Notes: generated from the sequence alone by a model not told the origin. Counted from the stretch's first letter, positions 1 through 7,199 are shown. The stretch: DNA of 16,399 nt from Paenibacillus sp. (GCA_029239545.1 JARBUQ010000026.1:1-16399), one strand, 5' to 3'. Made by a program: numbers and translations.

Positions 1-1396
1 CAAAGCGGGTACGGTTGATGTTGTCATCGGCACGCATCGACTCCTATCGGCGGATGTGCAGTTCAGGGAGTTGGGTTTGTTAATTGTGGATGAGGAGCAG
101 AGATTCGGCGTATCGCATAAGGAGAAGCTGAAGAAGTTAAAGATGAACGTGGATGTCCTTACTCTGACGGCTACCCCCATTCCGCGGACGCTGCATATGT
201 CGATGCTGGGTGTACGAGATCTTTCGGTAATCGAAACTCCGCCTGAGAATCGGTTCCCGGTTCAAACTTATGTCGTGGAGCACAGTCATGCTCTGACTCG
301 GGAAGCGATCGAGCGAGAGCTGGCGCGAGAAGGACAGGTGTATTATTTGTTCAATCGCGTGCAGGGGATTAATCAGATGGCGGAGCAAATCTCCATGCTG
401 GTTCCGGACGCCCGGGTAGGCGTGGCTCATGGACAGATGTCTGAGCAAGAGCTGGAGCGGACGATCCTGGACTTCCTGGACGGGGAATACGATGTGCTTG
501 TCAGTACGAGCATTATCGAGACCGGGGTAGATATCCCGAACGTGAATACCCTGATTGTGCATGATGCCGACAAAATGGGCCTGTCTCAGTTGTACCAGCT
601 CCGCGGACGTGTGGGACGTTCGAATCGAATCGCGTATGCTTATTTCACGTATCAGAGGGATAAAGTGTTGACTGAGGTGGCGGAGAAGCGGCTTCAAGCA
701 ATAAAAGAGTTTACAGAACTAGGTTCGGGGTTTAAAATTGCGATGAGGGACTTGGCCATTCGAGGAGCAGGTAATTTGCTTGGAGCTGAGCAGCACGGGT
801 TTATCGCGTCTGTTGGCTTCGATCTTTATTCACAAATGCTTGGAGAAGAAATTGCTAAGCGCAAGGCCGAGATGTCGGGTACTCCAATTGAGCAAGCTAA
901 GCCGGTGAGCACTCAAATTGACTTGACGCTCGACGCCTATTTACCTTCCGATTACATTTATGATAGTATGCAGAAGATTGAACTGTACAAAAAAGTAGCT
1001 AATATCCGTACCCTGGAAGAAGCAGCGGATTTGCACGAGGAAATTGAGGATCGATTCGGCAATTTGCCGGATGCAGTGATGAATTTGCTGACTGTAGCGA
1101 GACTGAAAGTATTCGGAGCTAATTATGCGATTGAATCCATTGTGCAAAAAGGAGAGGATATTCAGCTCAAAATTGATCCGCGAGAGAACGGTAAGCTGAA
1201 CGGCCAAAAGCTTCACGCTCTGTCCACACAATTCGAAGGTCGAATCAAGCTTATTGCCGGTGCGCAAATCACCATTCAGGTGAAATGCAGAGGATTCCAG
1301 CCTGAACAATCCGTGGAACTTGTGGAAAAATTCCTGTTACAATATAAAGAGGCCATCAAATCGAAAGGGGAGTTGCAAGATGTTGCAAATCAATAA
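1..1396 (+). CDS. mfd: Transcription-repair coupling factor Mfd, C-terminal part (5' end outside window)
   Basis: The reading frame is already open at base 2, so this is the last 464 codons of a protein that normally has about 1,170 residues. Mfd is a cytoplasmic ATP-driven DNA translocase. It pushes stalled RNA polymerase off DNA lesions and recruits UvrA for nucleotide excision repair. Visible superfamily-2 helicase motifs in order: GTHRLL, DEEQRFGV (motif II), LTATPIPRTL (III), STSIIETGVDIPN (V) and QLYQLRGRVGR (VI). They are followed by the Mfd-typical LAIRGAGNLLGAEQHGFI segment and the C-terminal D7-type domain. A GTG at 56 could be mistaken for a start, but the frame and family motifs continue upstream of it. 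The last 17 nt overlap the start of the next gene, which suggests co-transcription. No frameshift or internal stop is seen. Confidence 0.97.
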   Translation, partial: KAGTVDVVIGTHRLLSADVQFRELGLLIVDEEQRFGVSHKEKLKKLKMNVDVLTLTATPIPRTLHMSMLGVRDLSVIETPPENRFPVQTYVVEHSHALTREAIERELAREGQVYYLFNRVQGINQMAEQISMLVPDARVGVAHGQMSEQELERTILDFLDGEYDVLVSTSIIETGVDIPNVNTLIVHDADKMGLSQLYQLRGRVGRSNRIAYAYFTYQRDKVLTEVAEKRLQAIKEFTELGSGFKIAMRDLAIRGAGNLLGAEQHGFIASVGFDLYSQMLGEEIAKRKAEMSGTPIEQAKPVSTQIDLTLDAYLPSDYIYDSMQKIELYKKVANIRTLEEAADLHEEIEDRFGNLPDAVMNLLTVARLKVFGANYAIESIVQKGEDIQLKIDPRENGKLNGQKLHALSTQFEGRIKLIAGAQITIQVKCRGFQPEQSVELVEKFLLQYKEAIKSKGELQDVANQ

Positions 1397-2441
1397 ATCC
1401 TATACCCGAACATTAATAATGGGCTTAATTGCAGTTGTCCTGACGATGGCTGTCTTGAGCGGTTGCGGCAAAAAAGACAAAGAACCTACCAGTGAAGTTG
1501 TTGCCACGTACAAAGATGGGGGGAAAGTAACGCGCGCTGAGTTTGACTCTTATTTGGGAGCTACCAAATTTTTCTACCCGATGTATGCCCAATATGAAGC
1601 TGATCCAGCCTTCCAGGAGCATATGGCTAAACAGCTGATTTCTTTCCGTCTGTTGTCGAATAAGGCAGACAGTGATTCGAAGAAAGAAGCGGAGACCAAG
1701 ACCAAAGAACAGATGGACCAAATTTCCCAATATTTCGAGGCTAACGGCGGCAAGGATGCATTGGCTACGCAATTGAAGGAGCTTAATATTTCTCAGGATA
1801 ACTTGAAGGACTATGTTCAATTGAGCATGAACGTTCTGACAGCAGCGGAGAAGAAAGTAACAGATGATCAGGTTAAGGTTAAGTATGACGAAAAGGTAGC
1901 AGCGAAATCTCTGGATGTCGCTACAGTAAGCCATGTATTGGTTATGATGCAGGATGAAACCGGTAAGGATATCCGGACGAAGGAAGAAGCTCTGAAGCGT
2001 GCTCAGGAAGTGAAGGACAAGCTTGATAAGGGTGGAGACTTCGCGACTCTAGCCAAAGAATATTCCGATGACGGCGGCTCCAAAGATAATGCCGGCAAGT
2101 ATGAAGACGCCGATCCGAATCAATGGGTGGAGAACTTCAAGAATGCTGCGATTACTCTGCCGTTGAACAAAATCAGTGATCCGATTGAAACAGAGTATGG
2201 TTACCATGTGATGAGAGTGGATTCACGCAAAACCAAATCGCTGGATGAAGAAAAAACAAACATTAAGAGTGAACTGGCTGAGGTTCAAATAACCGATTTT
2301 ATGGAGAAAGAGCTTCCTACTTACGATCTTAAGCTGGACAAGCTGGTTCCGGCAGCAACTCCAACACCATCAGCGCCACCTGCTGCCTCTTCACCATCGG
2401 TAGCACCATCAGTAACACCATCTGCATCACCTGCTAAGTAA
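1380..2441 (+). CDS. PrsA/SurA-like peptidyl-prolyl isomerase lipoprotein
   Basis: A 353-residue exported lipoprotein. Residues 10-28 form a basic then hydrophobic signal peptide ending in the lipobox LSGC, with Cys29 as the expected lipidated residue after signal peptidase II cleavage. Residues about 181-285 are a parvulin rotamase domain (start ATVSHVLVMM; later FATLAKEYSDDGGS and EYGYHVMRVD). The preceding segment resembles the PrsA/SurA N-terminal chaperone region. The last 30 or so residues are a flexible tail of Ala, Pro, Ser and Thr. The likely role is folding of secreted proteins on the outer face of the membrane. The start is ATG 1380 rather than the in-frame ATG 1320 because AAAGGGG at 1364-1370 lies 9 nt upstream of it and the signal peptide then begins correctly. 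The gene overlaps mfd by 17 nt. The exact paralogue (prsA or another) cannot be decided from sequence alone. Confidence 0.93.
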   Translation: MLQINKSYTRTLIMGLIAVVLTMAVLSGCGKKDKEPTSEVVATYKDGGKVTRAEFDSYLGATKFFYPMYAQYEADPAFQEHMAKQLISFRLLSNKADSDSKKEAETKTKEQMDQISQYFEANGGKDALATQLKELNISQDNLKDYVQLSMNVLTAAEKKVTDDQVKVKYDEKVAAKSLDVATVSHVLVMMQDETGKDIRTKEEALKRAQEVKDKLDKGGDFATLAKEYSDDGGSKDNAGKYEDADPNQWVENFKNAAITLPLNKISDPIETEYGYHVMRVDSRKTKSLDEEKTNIKSELAEVQITDFMEKELPTYDLKLDKLVPAATPTPSAPPAASSPSVAPSVTPSASPAK

Positions 2442-2458
2442 GGGATGAGGCGTACATG

Positions 2459-2486
2459 ACCCTGCTCTTGCGAGCGGGGTTTGCTA
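2459..2486 (+). terminator. Probable rho-independent terminator after the PPIase gene
   Basis: CCCTGCTC (2460-2467) pairs with GAGCGGGG (2472-2479), with one T-G wobble and a TTGC loop, and is extended by A2459-T2480. A short, imperfect T-rich run (TTTGCTATTT) follows. It separates the mfd-PPIase unit from the sporulation promoter of spoVT. The weak T tract leaves room for readthrough. Confidence 0.7.
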
Positions 2487-2508
2487 TTTATGATCCTCTC
2501 TTGAAGAA

Positions 2509-2539
2509 TGTATAAGATAATGGGAGCCGTAACATACTA
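2509..2539 (+). promoter_or_regulatory. Sigma-G type promoter of spoVT
   Basis: TGTATA (2509-2514) and CATACTA (2533-2539) are separated by 18 nt. The -10 is an exact match to the sigma-G consensus CATACTA and the -35 resembles TGAATA/TGCATA. The predicted transcript starts near 2546, giving a leader of about 80 nt. In B. subtilis spoVT is transcribed by sigma-G in the forespore, which agrees with this reading. Confidence 0.75.
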
Positions 2540-2628
2540 TGGGCAGATAACAAATTCAACGCCAGTTCCCATACAACAAGAGATCGTCATATCCACACCT
2601 TCATTTTGAAAGAGAGGCAACCAGAGAT

Positions 2629-3171
2629 ATGAAAGCTACAGGAATCGTTCGTCGGATTGATGATTTAGGCAGAGTTGTAATTCCAAAGGAAATTCGCCGT
2701 ACCTTGCGGATCAGAGAAGGAGACCCACTTGAAATCTTCGTTGATCGCGATGGAGAAGTGATCCTTAAGAAATACTCTCCGATAGGGGAACTAGGTGATT
2801 TCGCCAAGGAATATGCGGAATCTCTATATGAAGGCACCAGCCATGTTACACTTATTTCAGATCGAGATACGTTCATTGCCGTGGCTGGAGGGTCCAAGAA
2901 AGAATTTCTCGATAAGCAAGTCGGTCAAAGCGTGGAGACCATTATGGAGAGCCGCAGAGCGACGATAGAAACGAATGCTGGTCATTATGATCTGGCCAAA
3001 GATATGAGCGAGAATTATAGTTCATTCGTCATTGCTCCCATCGTGGCAGGCGGGGATCCTATCGGGTCGGTCATTCTATTGACGAAGGACGAATCGGTTA
3101 AGATGGGTCAGATGGAGCTGAAGATGGCAGAGACGGCCGCTGCTTTCCTGGCCAAACAGATGGAACAGTAA
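2629..3171 (+). CDS. spoVT: Stage V sporulation protein T, AbrB-family regulator
   Basis: A 180-residue protein, close to the B. subtilis length. Residues 1-50 are the SpoVT/AbrB swapped-hairpin DNA-binding domain (MKATGIVRRIDDLGRVVIPKEIRR). Residues about 55-178 match the GAF-like SpoVT C-terminal domain, including TLISDRDTFIAVAGGSKKEF and FVIAPIVAGGDPIGSVIL. SpoVT acts in the forespore, where it tunes sigma-G-dependent genes and so affects spore coat, germination and dormancy properties. ATG 2629 is preceded by AGAGAGG at 2611-2617 with an 11-nt gap. The gene is monocistronic, with a sigma-G-like promoter upstream and a strong terminator downstream. Confidence 0.97.
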   Translation: MKATGIVRRIDDLGRVVIPKEIRRTLRIREGDPLEIFVDRDGEVILKKYSPIGELGDFAKEYAESLYEGTSHVTLISDRDTFIAVAGGSKKEFLDKQVGQSVETIMESRRATIETNAGHYDLAKDMSENYSSFVIAPIVAGGDPIGSVILLTKDESVKMGQMELKMAETAAAFLAKQMEQ

Positions 3172-3198
3172 AAGACTCGGCATAAGCTCTGACTGAGC

Positions 3199-3248
3199 AA
3201 AAGCTTCGCGGGAGAAGAGGTCCTCTTCACCGGGAAGCTTTTTATTTT
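3199..3248 (+). terminator. Strong rho-independent terminator after spoVT
   Basis: AAAAGCTTC (3199-3207) pairs with GAAGCTTTT (3234-3242). The stem continues inward through GC pairs and small mismatches to GAAGAG/CTCTTC around a GTC loop. TTTTTATTTT follows directly. The structure is long and has a good T tract. Confidence 0.9.
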
Positions 3249-3292
3249 GCGCGGGCTTTAAGGTATAATAAGTGCGATATGCTTATGAACCT

Positions 3293-3322
3293 ATATTCCG
3301 CAAAAATAAGGGAGCGGAATAT
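3293..3322. repeat. 9-bp perfect inverted repeat upstream of yabM
   Basis: ATATTCCGC (3293-3301) and GCGGAATAT (3314-3322) are exact reverse complements around a 12-nt A/G-rich spacer. The repeat lies 33 nt before the yabM start and just downstream of a TATAAT at 3264-3269 that lacks a recognisable -35. It could be an operator or a leader hairpin. It does not resemble a terminator because no T tract follows. Confidence 0.6.
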
Positions 3323-3354
3323 GAGTTGTGAAGCAAGAGTTAAGGAGGAACGCT

Positions 3355-5028
3355 ATGAGCAACCGGGAGAGCTCTGGAGGCAAACCGGCCAAGCGATTAT
3401 TGCAGGGGGCTGTCATTCTGGGTTTGGCCGCCATCCTTTCCAAAGTGCTTGGGACGATCCAGAAGATTCCGTTGCAGAATATTGCCGGGGATGGCGTTTT
3501 TGGCATTTACAATGCGGTCTATCCGCTCTATACATTTTTGCTCGTTCTGGCTACGGCAGGCATTCCGATTGCGGTATCCAAATTCGTGTCAGAGGAAGTG
3601 GCCGCTGGAAGAGAGCAAGGAGCAAGGAGTATACTCAGACTGGCGAATCGCTTGATGGCAGGGATCGGGATCGCCGGCTTCCTGCTCTTGTATGGCGGGG
3701 CAGAGACGCTCGCCGCCTGGATCGGCAATGATCAGACGGCGAGCGCGATACGCAGCATCTCCTTTGCGATGCTGTTCATGCCTGTAACTGCTGCCTTGCG
3801 CGGGTATTTTCAAGGGCAGCATAATATGTTCCCCACCGCGGTATCCCAGGTGGTGGAGCAGTTCGTGCGCGTGGGCGTCATGATCACGCTGCTGCTGGTG
3901 CTCGTCGGGCGCGGAGCCTCCGACGCCGCTATTGCAGCCGGCGCCACGTTCGGCTCGACGGCGGGGGCTGCCGCCGCTTTGGCCGCGGCGCTGCTCTTCT
4001 GGCGCACGCATATCCGCCGACAGGGGCTAGTGCGGACGGGAAGCGCCGCTGTTGAGGGCGAGAGGTCCTTACCGCTGCTGCGCCGGTTCGTTGCTTATGC
4101 GGTGCCAGTGTGTCTCGGAGCGGCTGTACTGCCGCTGCTGACACTGGTGGATACATTCACCATGCCCCGACTGCTGAATATGTCAGGCATGGACAAGCAT
4201 GCTTCGATGGCCGAGTTCGGCCTGTATAATCATGGTCTGCCGCTTGTGCAATTGGTCTCGATGATAGCAACGTCGATTTCCGTTGTCCTCATCCCAGCAA
4301 TCACAGAGGCGCGTTCACGCGGCGATGAGGCCAGCATTCGACGGACAGCAGGGATGTTCCTGCGATTCGGCTGGTTGATTGGCCTGGCTGCCTCGGTTGG
4401 GCTGGCGGTACTCGCCAAGCCGCTCAATATTATGTTATACACAGACTCCGCGGGTTCTGGAGTAATGGCCATTCTGGCTTGCACAGCCGCCTTTGGCGTC
4501 CTGCAGATCATCTCCGGCACGCTGCTGCAGGGACTCGGGGCCGAACGCGCCCCTGTGTATCACCTGCTCGTCGCCGTCGCCGTGAAGATCGGCCTCAACC
4601 TGGCGCTCATGCCCCTCTGGGGCATTCATGGCGCCGCGGTTGCGGCAGTGGCGGCTTACGCGACGGCGGCCGCGCTCAACTGCATCCGGCTGCGCCGGAT
4701 GCTTCCCACGCGCCTCGCGTGGGGCCGCGACGCGGCCAAGCCCGCGGCAGCCGCCGCGCTCATGGCCGCAGGCCTCGCGGCCTGGCTCGGCGCGGCAGCG
4801 CTTGCGCTAGCCGCGCTGCCTGCCGCGCCGCCTGAGCGGGCGGCGCAGACGGCTGTGGCGCTGAGCGCCGTAGCCTTGGGCGGCGTCATCTACGCCGCCG
4901 CGCTCTTGCGCGCCCGCGCGGTTACGGCTGCCGAATTGGCAGCCTTGCCGAAGCACGGCCCGAAGCTTATCTCGCTGCTAAGGAAGCTCCGCATTTTACC
5001 CCATGAGGAAAGGAATCGATTCCAATGA
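3355..5028 (+). CDS. yabM: MOP-superfamily polysaccharide/lipid flippase, YabM (SpoVB-like)
   Basis: A 557-residue integral membrane protein with about 12-14 hydrophobic helices. It belongs to the MATE/MOP polysaccharide-export group (the SpoVB/MurJ neighbourhood), with a typical start GAVILGLAAILSKVLGTIQKI followed by GDGVFGIYNAVYPLY. Family members flip undecaprenyl-linked cell-wall or polysaccharide precursors across the membrane; the substrate here is not known. Position after spoVT and before mazG matches B. subtilis yabM. Start ATG 3355 is chosen because AAGGAGG at 3342-3348 lies 6 nt upstream; the in-frame GTG at 3328 would put this site inside the gene. The stop overlaps the mazG start (ATGA, 5025-5028). 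The 3' third is strikingly GC-rich and Ala-rich (residues about 423-530), unlike the 5' half and the neighbours. Confidence 0.92.
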   Translation: MSNRESSGGKPAKRLLQGAVILGLAAILSKVLGTIQKIPLQNIAGDGVFGIYNAVYPLYTFLLVLATAGIPIAVSKFVSEEVAAGREQGARSILRLANRLMAGIGIAGFLLLYGGAETLAAWIGNDQTASAIRSISFAMLFMPVTAALRGYFQGQHNMFPTAVSQVVEQFVRVGVMITLLLVLVGRGASDAAIAAGATFGSTAGAAAALAAALLFWRTHIRRQGLVRTGSAAVEGERSLPLLRRFVAYAVPVCLGAAVLPLLTLVDTFTMPRLLNMSGMDKHASMAEFGLYNHGLPLVQLVSMIATSISVVLIPAITEARSRGDEASIRRTAGMFLRFGWLIGLAASVGLAVLAKPLNIMLYTDSAGSGVMAILACTAAFGVLQIISGTLLQGLGAERAPVYHLLVAVAVKIGLNLALMPLWGIHGAAVAAVAAYATAAALNCIRLRRMLPTRLAWGRDAAKPAAAAALMAAGLAAWLGAAALALAALPAAPPERAAQTAVALSAVALGGVIYAAALLRARAVTAAELAALPKHGPKLISLLRKLRILPHEERNRFQ

Positions 5029-6233
5029 GTGCATCGATCGTTATAGTAGGTTTAGGCTCTGGAGATGAGAACCAATTGACACTGGGCGTCTGGAAACGGC
5101 TGCAGTCCGCCAAGACGCTCTATTTGCGTACAGCGCATCATCCGGTGACCGCATGGCTGGATCAGCAGGGGCTTGCATACCGCACATTCGACGCTTTATA
5201 CGAAGAGAACGATACATTCTCCGATGTGTATGAAGCGATCGTAGGGGAGCTTCTTCGCACAGCCTCCGAAACAGAAGGGGAAGTCATTTACGCCGTGCCC
5301 GGTCATCCTATGGTCGCGGAGTCGACGACCATGATGCTGCGTTCGGTTTGCCCGGACTTGGGGATAACACTTGAGATTATCGGGGGTGAGAGCTTTCTGG
5401 ATCAAGCCTTCACTCGTCTTGGCTTTGACCCGATCCATGGTTTTGTGCTGCTTGACGCAACCGATCTGGAGTCGCACAGACCCCAACCCCGTCTGCATAC
5501 ATTGATAGCCCAAGTATATGACGGATTCACAGCATCAGAGGTCAAACTGCACTTGATGAGTACTTATCCGGACGACCATGTGGTGGTTGTGGGTCATCAA
5601 TTAGGGGTTTATGGGGAAGAGCGGATCGTGACCGTTCCGCTGTACGAATTGGATCGCATCGACGGATACGGCAATCTATCTCTGGTCTGGGTTCCAGCAA
5701 GCAGGGACGATGAGCTTCGCAAACGTTCCTTCGAACGACTGCATGAGATAGTTGGTATTTTGCGCAGTCCTGAAGGCTGTCCTTGGGACCGGGAGCAGAC
5801 CCATGCCAGCATTCGCAAGAACCTGATCGAGGAAACCTACGAAGTGCTGGAAACGATTGATGATGATGATCCGGATGCTATGGTCGAAGAATTGGGGGAC
5901 CTCCTGCTTCAAGTGCTGCTCCACGCTCAGATGGAGGAGGAGACCGGAGCTTTCGACGTATTCGATGTGTTGGAGGAATTGCATGATAAGCTCATTCGGC
6001 GTCATCCGCATGTATTCGGAGAGCGCGCTGCTGAGGATGCGGAAGAGGCTTTGCACCATTGGAATGCCATGAAGCTTGAGGAGAAGAAGAGCCAAGGTAT
6101 CGATCCTGAGGCGCAGTCGGTCCTGTCCGGGGTGCCCAGAGATTTGCCGGGTCTGATGAAGGCCTACAAGCTACAGAAGAAAGCCGCTCAGGTGGGCTTC
6201 GATTGGAAGCAAGCTGAGGATGTATATGCTTAG
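5025..6233 (+). CDS. mazG: TP-methylase/MazG fusion protein (YabN), ended early by an in-frame amber codon
   Basis: 402 residues before TAG 6231-6233. The N-terminal part (residues about 1-225) is a tetrapyrrole-methylase-like Rossmann domain (IVIVGLGSGDENQLT, AVPGHPMVAE). Then comes the first MazG nucleotide-pyrophosphohydrolase domain: GCPWDREQTH, NLIEETYEVLE, EELGDLLLQVLLHAQ, and FDVLEELHDKLIRRHPHVFG. The second MazG domain begins at KAYKLQKKAAQVGFDW and is cut at DVYA, just before its acidic EExxE segment. MazG hydrolyses non-canonical NTPs to NMP and PPi, as a house-cleaning enzyme. The ATG overlaps the yabM stop by 4 nt, with GAGGAAAGGA (5005-5014) upstream, so the two are translationally coupled. 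The truncated product keeps the methylase domain and one complete metal-binding MazG domain, so it might remain active; this is inference. A sequencing error at one base is the main alternative. Confidence 0.9.
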   Translation: MSASIVIVGLGSGDENQLTLGVWKRLQSAKTLYLRTAHHPVTAWLDQQGLAYRTFDALYEENDTFSDVYEAIVGELLRTASETEGEVIYAVPGHPMVAESTTMMLRSVCPDLGITLEIIGGESFLDQAFTRLGFDPIHGFVLLDATDLESHRPQPRLHTLIAQVYDGFTASEVKLHLMSTYPDDHVVVVGHQLGVYGEERIVTVPLYELDRIDGYGNLSLVWVPASRDDELRKRSFERLHEIVGILRSPEGCPWDREQTHASIRKNLIEETYEVLETIDDDDPDAMVEELGDLLLQVLLHAQMEEETGAFDVFDVLEELHDKLIRRHPHVFGERAAEDAEEALHHWNAMKLEEKKSQGIDPEAQSVLSGVPRDLPGLMKAYKLQKKAAQVGFDWKQAEDVYA

Positions 6234-6491
6234 ATTGAGGAAGAGATCGCCGAGCTCCGTGAGGCATCGGAAGAGGAGCGTAAAGGCGAGCTGGGGGATC
6301 TGCTGTTCGCTGTGGTGAATCTGTCGCGCTTTCTGAAGATTGATCCTGAGGAAGCCATTACGGCAACTAACCGCAAATTCACTTCCAGATTTACATATAT
6401 TGAACAGCAGCTTAGAGAAGCAGGCAAATCAATCGAGCAATCAAACCTGGAAGAAATGGAAGAGTTATGGCAAAAAGCAAAAAAACTTTAG
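6234..6491 (+). pseudogene. mazG: C-terminal remainder of MazG after the amber codon
   Basis: Directly after TAG 6231-6233 the same frame continues for 85 codons to a second TAG at 6489-6491. It encodes the rest of the second MazG domain: IEEEIAELREAS (acidic metal-binding helix), GELGDLLFAVVNLSRFL, AITATNRKFTSRFTYIE, and the terminal MEELWQKAKKL. Adding one residue for the stop gives 488 residues in total, essentially the size of B. subtilis YabN. No frameshift and no other stop is present, and the coding pattern is undamaged, so the change is recent, a sequence error, or tolerated. No Shine-Dalgarno site with a usable start follows the stop, so independent translation of this piece is unlikely. 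Confidence 0.88.
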
Positions 6492-6609
6492 GAATATCTG
6501 CTTTCAGAGAAGGATTTTCCTTGGCAATCAAGAATACTTACTACCGTGCAAGCAAATCGAGCAAAAGCCTAACAAGCGAAAGCTTAATTCTTTTAGGAGG
6601 AATTTACAA

Positions 6610-6882
6610 ATGAACAAAACAGACTTGGTAAACAACATCGCTACAAAAAGCGGATTGTCCAAAAAGGACGTAGAATCGGTATTGAACGGATTTTTGGGAG
6701 AAGTTACAGACGCTTTGTCGACTGGTGACAAAGTTCAACTGATCGGCTTCGGCACGTTCGAAACTCGTACTCGTTCCGGTCGTACAGGCCGTAACCCGCA
6801 AACAGGCCAGGAAATCAAGATTCCTTCATCGAAGGTACCTGCTTTCAAGGCTGGCAACAAACTTAAAGAAGCGGTTAAATAA
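6610..6882 (+). CDS. hup: DNA-binding protein HU
   Basis: A 90-residue protein, exactly the usual HU length. It starts MNKTDLVNNIATKSGLSKKD, carries the signature GFGTFETRTRSGRTGRNPQTG over the DNA-binding beta arms, and ends KVPAFKAGNKLKEAVK. HU dimers bend and coat chromosomal DNA without strong sequence preference. ATG 6610 is set by AGGAGG at 6595-6600 with a 9-nt gap. The open frame extends upstream to 6340, but that extension overlaps mazG and has no HU similarity. The stop TAA shares its last base with the rqcP start (TAATG), so the two genes are translationally coupled. In B. subtilis the HU gene hbs lies elsewhere. No convincing promoter is visible in 6492-6594. Such an abundant protein would be expected to have one, possibly inside mazG. 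Confidence 0.97.
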   Translation: MNKTDLVNNIATKSGLSKKDVESVLNGFLGEVTDALSTGDKVQLIGFGTFETRTRSGRTGRNPQTGQEIKIPSSKVPAFKAGNKLKEAVK

Positions 6883-7148
6883 TGCGTCTGGACAAATTCC
6901 TTAAAGTATCCAGACTGATCAAACGGCGTACGGTAGCTAAGGACGTATCTGATCAAGGACGAATCTGGATTAACGGCAAGGAAGCGAAGGCGAGCTCCAC
7001 CGTGAAGGTCGGGGACGAACTACTGATTCAGTTCGGACAGAAGCGGGTTACCGTCCGAATCGAGCGAATCGTAGAGACAACACGTAAGGACGAAGCAGCC
7101 GAGATGTATACGGTGATTCGTGAGGAGTCCAACCCAAGCTCCCTCTAA
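6882..7148 (+). CDS. rqcP: RqcP (YabO), S4-domain ribosome quality-control factor
   Basis: An 88-residue S4 RNA-binding protein (MRLDKFLKVSRLIKRRTVAK, then GRIWINGKEAKASSTVKVGD). This is the Hsp15-like family represented by B. subtilis YabO, now RqcP. RqcP works with RqcH on obstructed 50S subunits to add C-terminal alanine tails to stalled nascent chains. The start overlaps the HU stop by one base. No separate Shine-Dalgarno site stands out, so initiation probably depends on ribosomes finishing HU. A terminator follows 14 nt after the stop, making this the last gene of the yabM-mazG-HU-rqcP unit. Confidence 0.94.
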   Translation: MRLDKFLKVSRLIKRRTVAKDVSDQGRIWINGKEAKASSTVKVGDELLIQFGQKRVTVRIERIVETTRKDEAAEMYTVIREESNPSSL

Positions 7149-7162
7149 CTAACACACCAGAC

Positions 7163-7199
7163 AGAAGAGGCCTATCTCCAGATAGTGCCTCTTCTTTGT
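7163..7199 (+). terminator. Terminator after rqcP
   Basis: AGAAGAGGC plus CTATCT (7163-7177) pairs with AGATAG (7180-7185) and GCCTCTTCT (7187-7195), with one bulged T at 7186. The apical CC is too small a loop for the last pair to form fully. The 3' side runs into TTCTTTGT, a modest T-rich tract. The stem is long and stable. Confidence 0.85.

Noticed and set aside
3264..3269. TATAAT as a sigma-A promoter for yabM
   Set aside because: No acceptable -35 lies 16-18 nt upstream, where the spoVT terminator T tract is, and there is no extended -10. It was kept only as context for the inverted repeat.
3279..3731. An open frame overlapping the start of yabM in another phase, with an ATG at 3279 near the TATAAT
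   Set aside because: It has no family similarity that I can recognise, lacks a Shine-Dalgarno site, and is covered by the well-supported yabM frame.
4479..4889. Several overlapping open frames in the GC-rich part of yabM on both strands
   Set aside because: They are a by-product of high GC content, which removes stop codons in all phases; only the yabM frame gives membrane-helix sequence.
6231..6233. Recoding of TAG as a sense codon, for example by a suppressor or pyrrolysine system
   Set aside because: spoIIE also ends with TAG directly before a terminator, and no special downstream structure or tRNA was seen in the window.
6586..6604. AATTC/GAATT stem with the HU ribosome binding site in its loop
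   Set aside because: Five mostly A-T pairs are too weak, and such matches are expected by chance in AT-rich leaders.
6340..6609. N-terminal extension of HU by 90 residues
   Set aside because: It overlaps the rest of mazG in another phase, and HU has its own AGGAGG and the exact family length from 6610.
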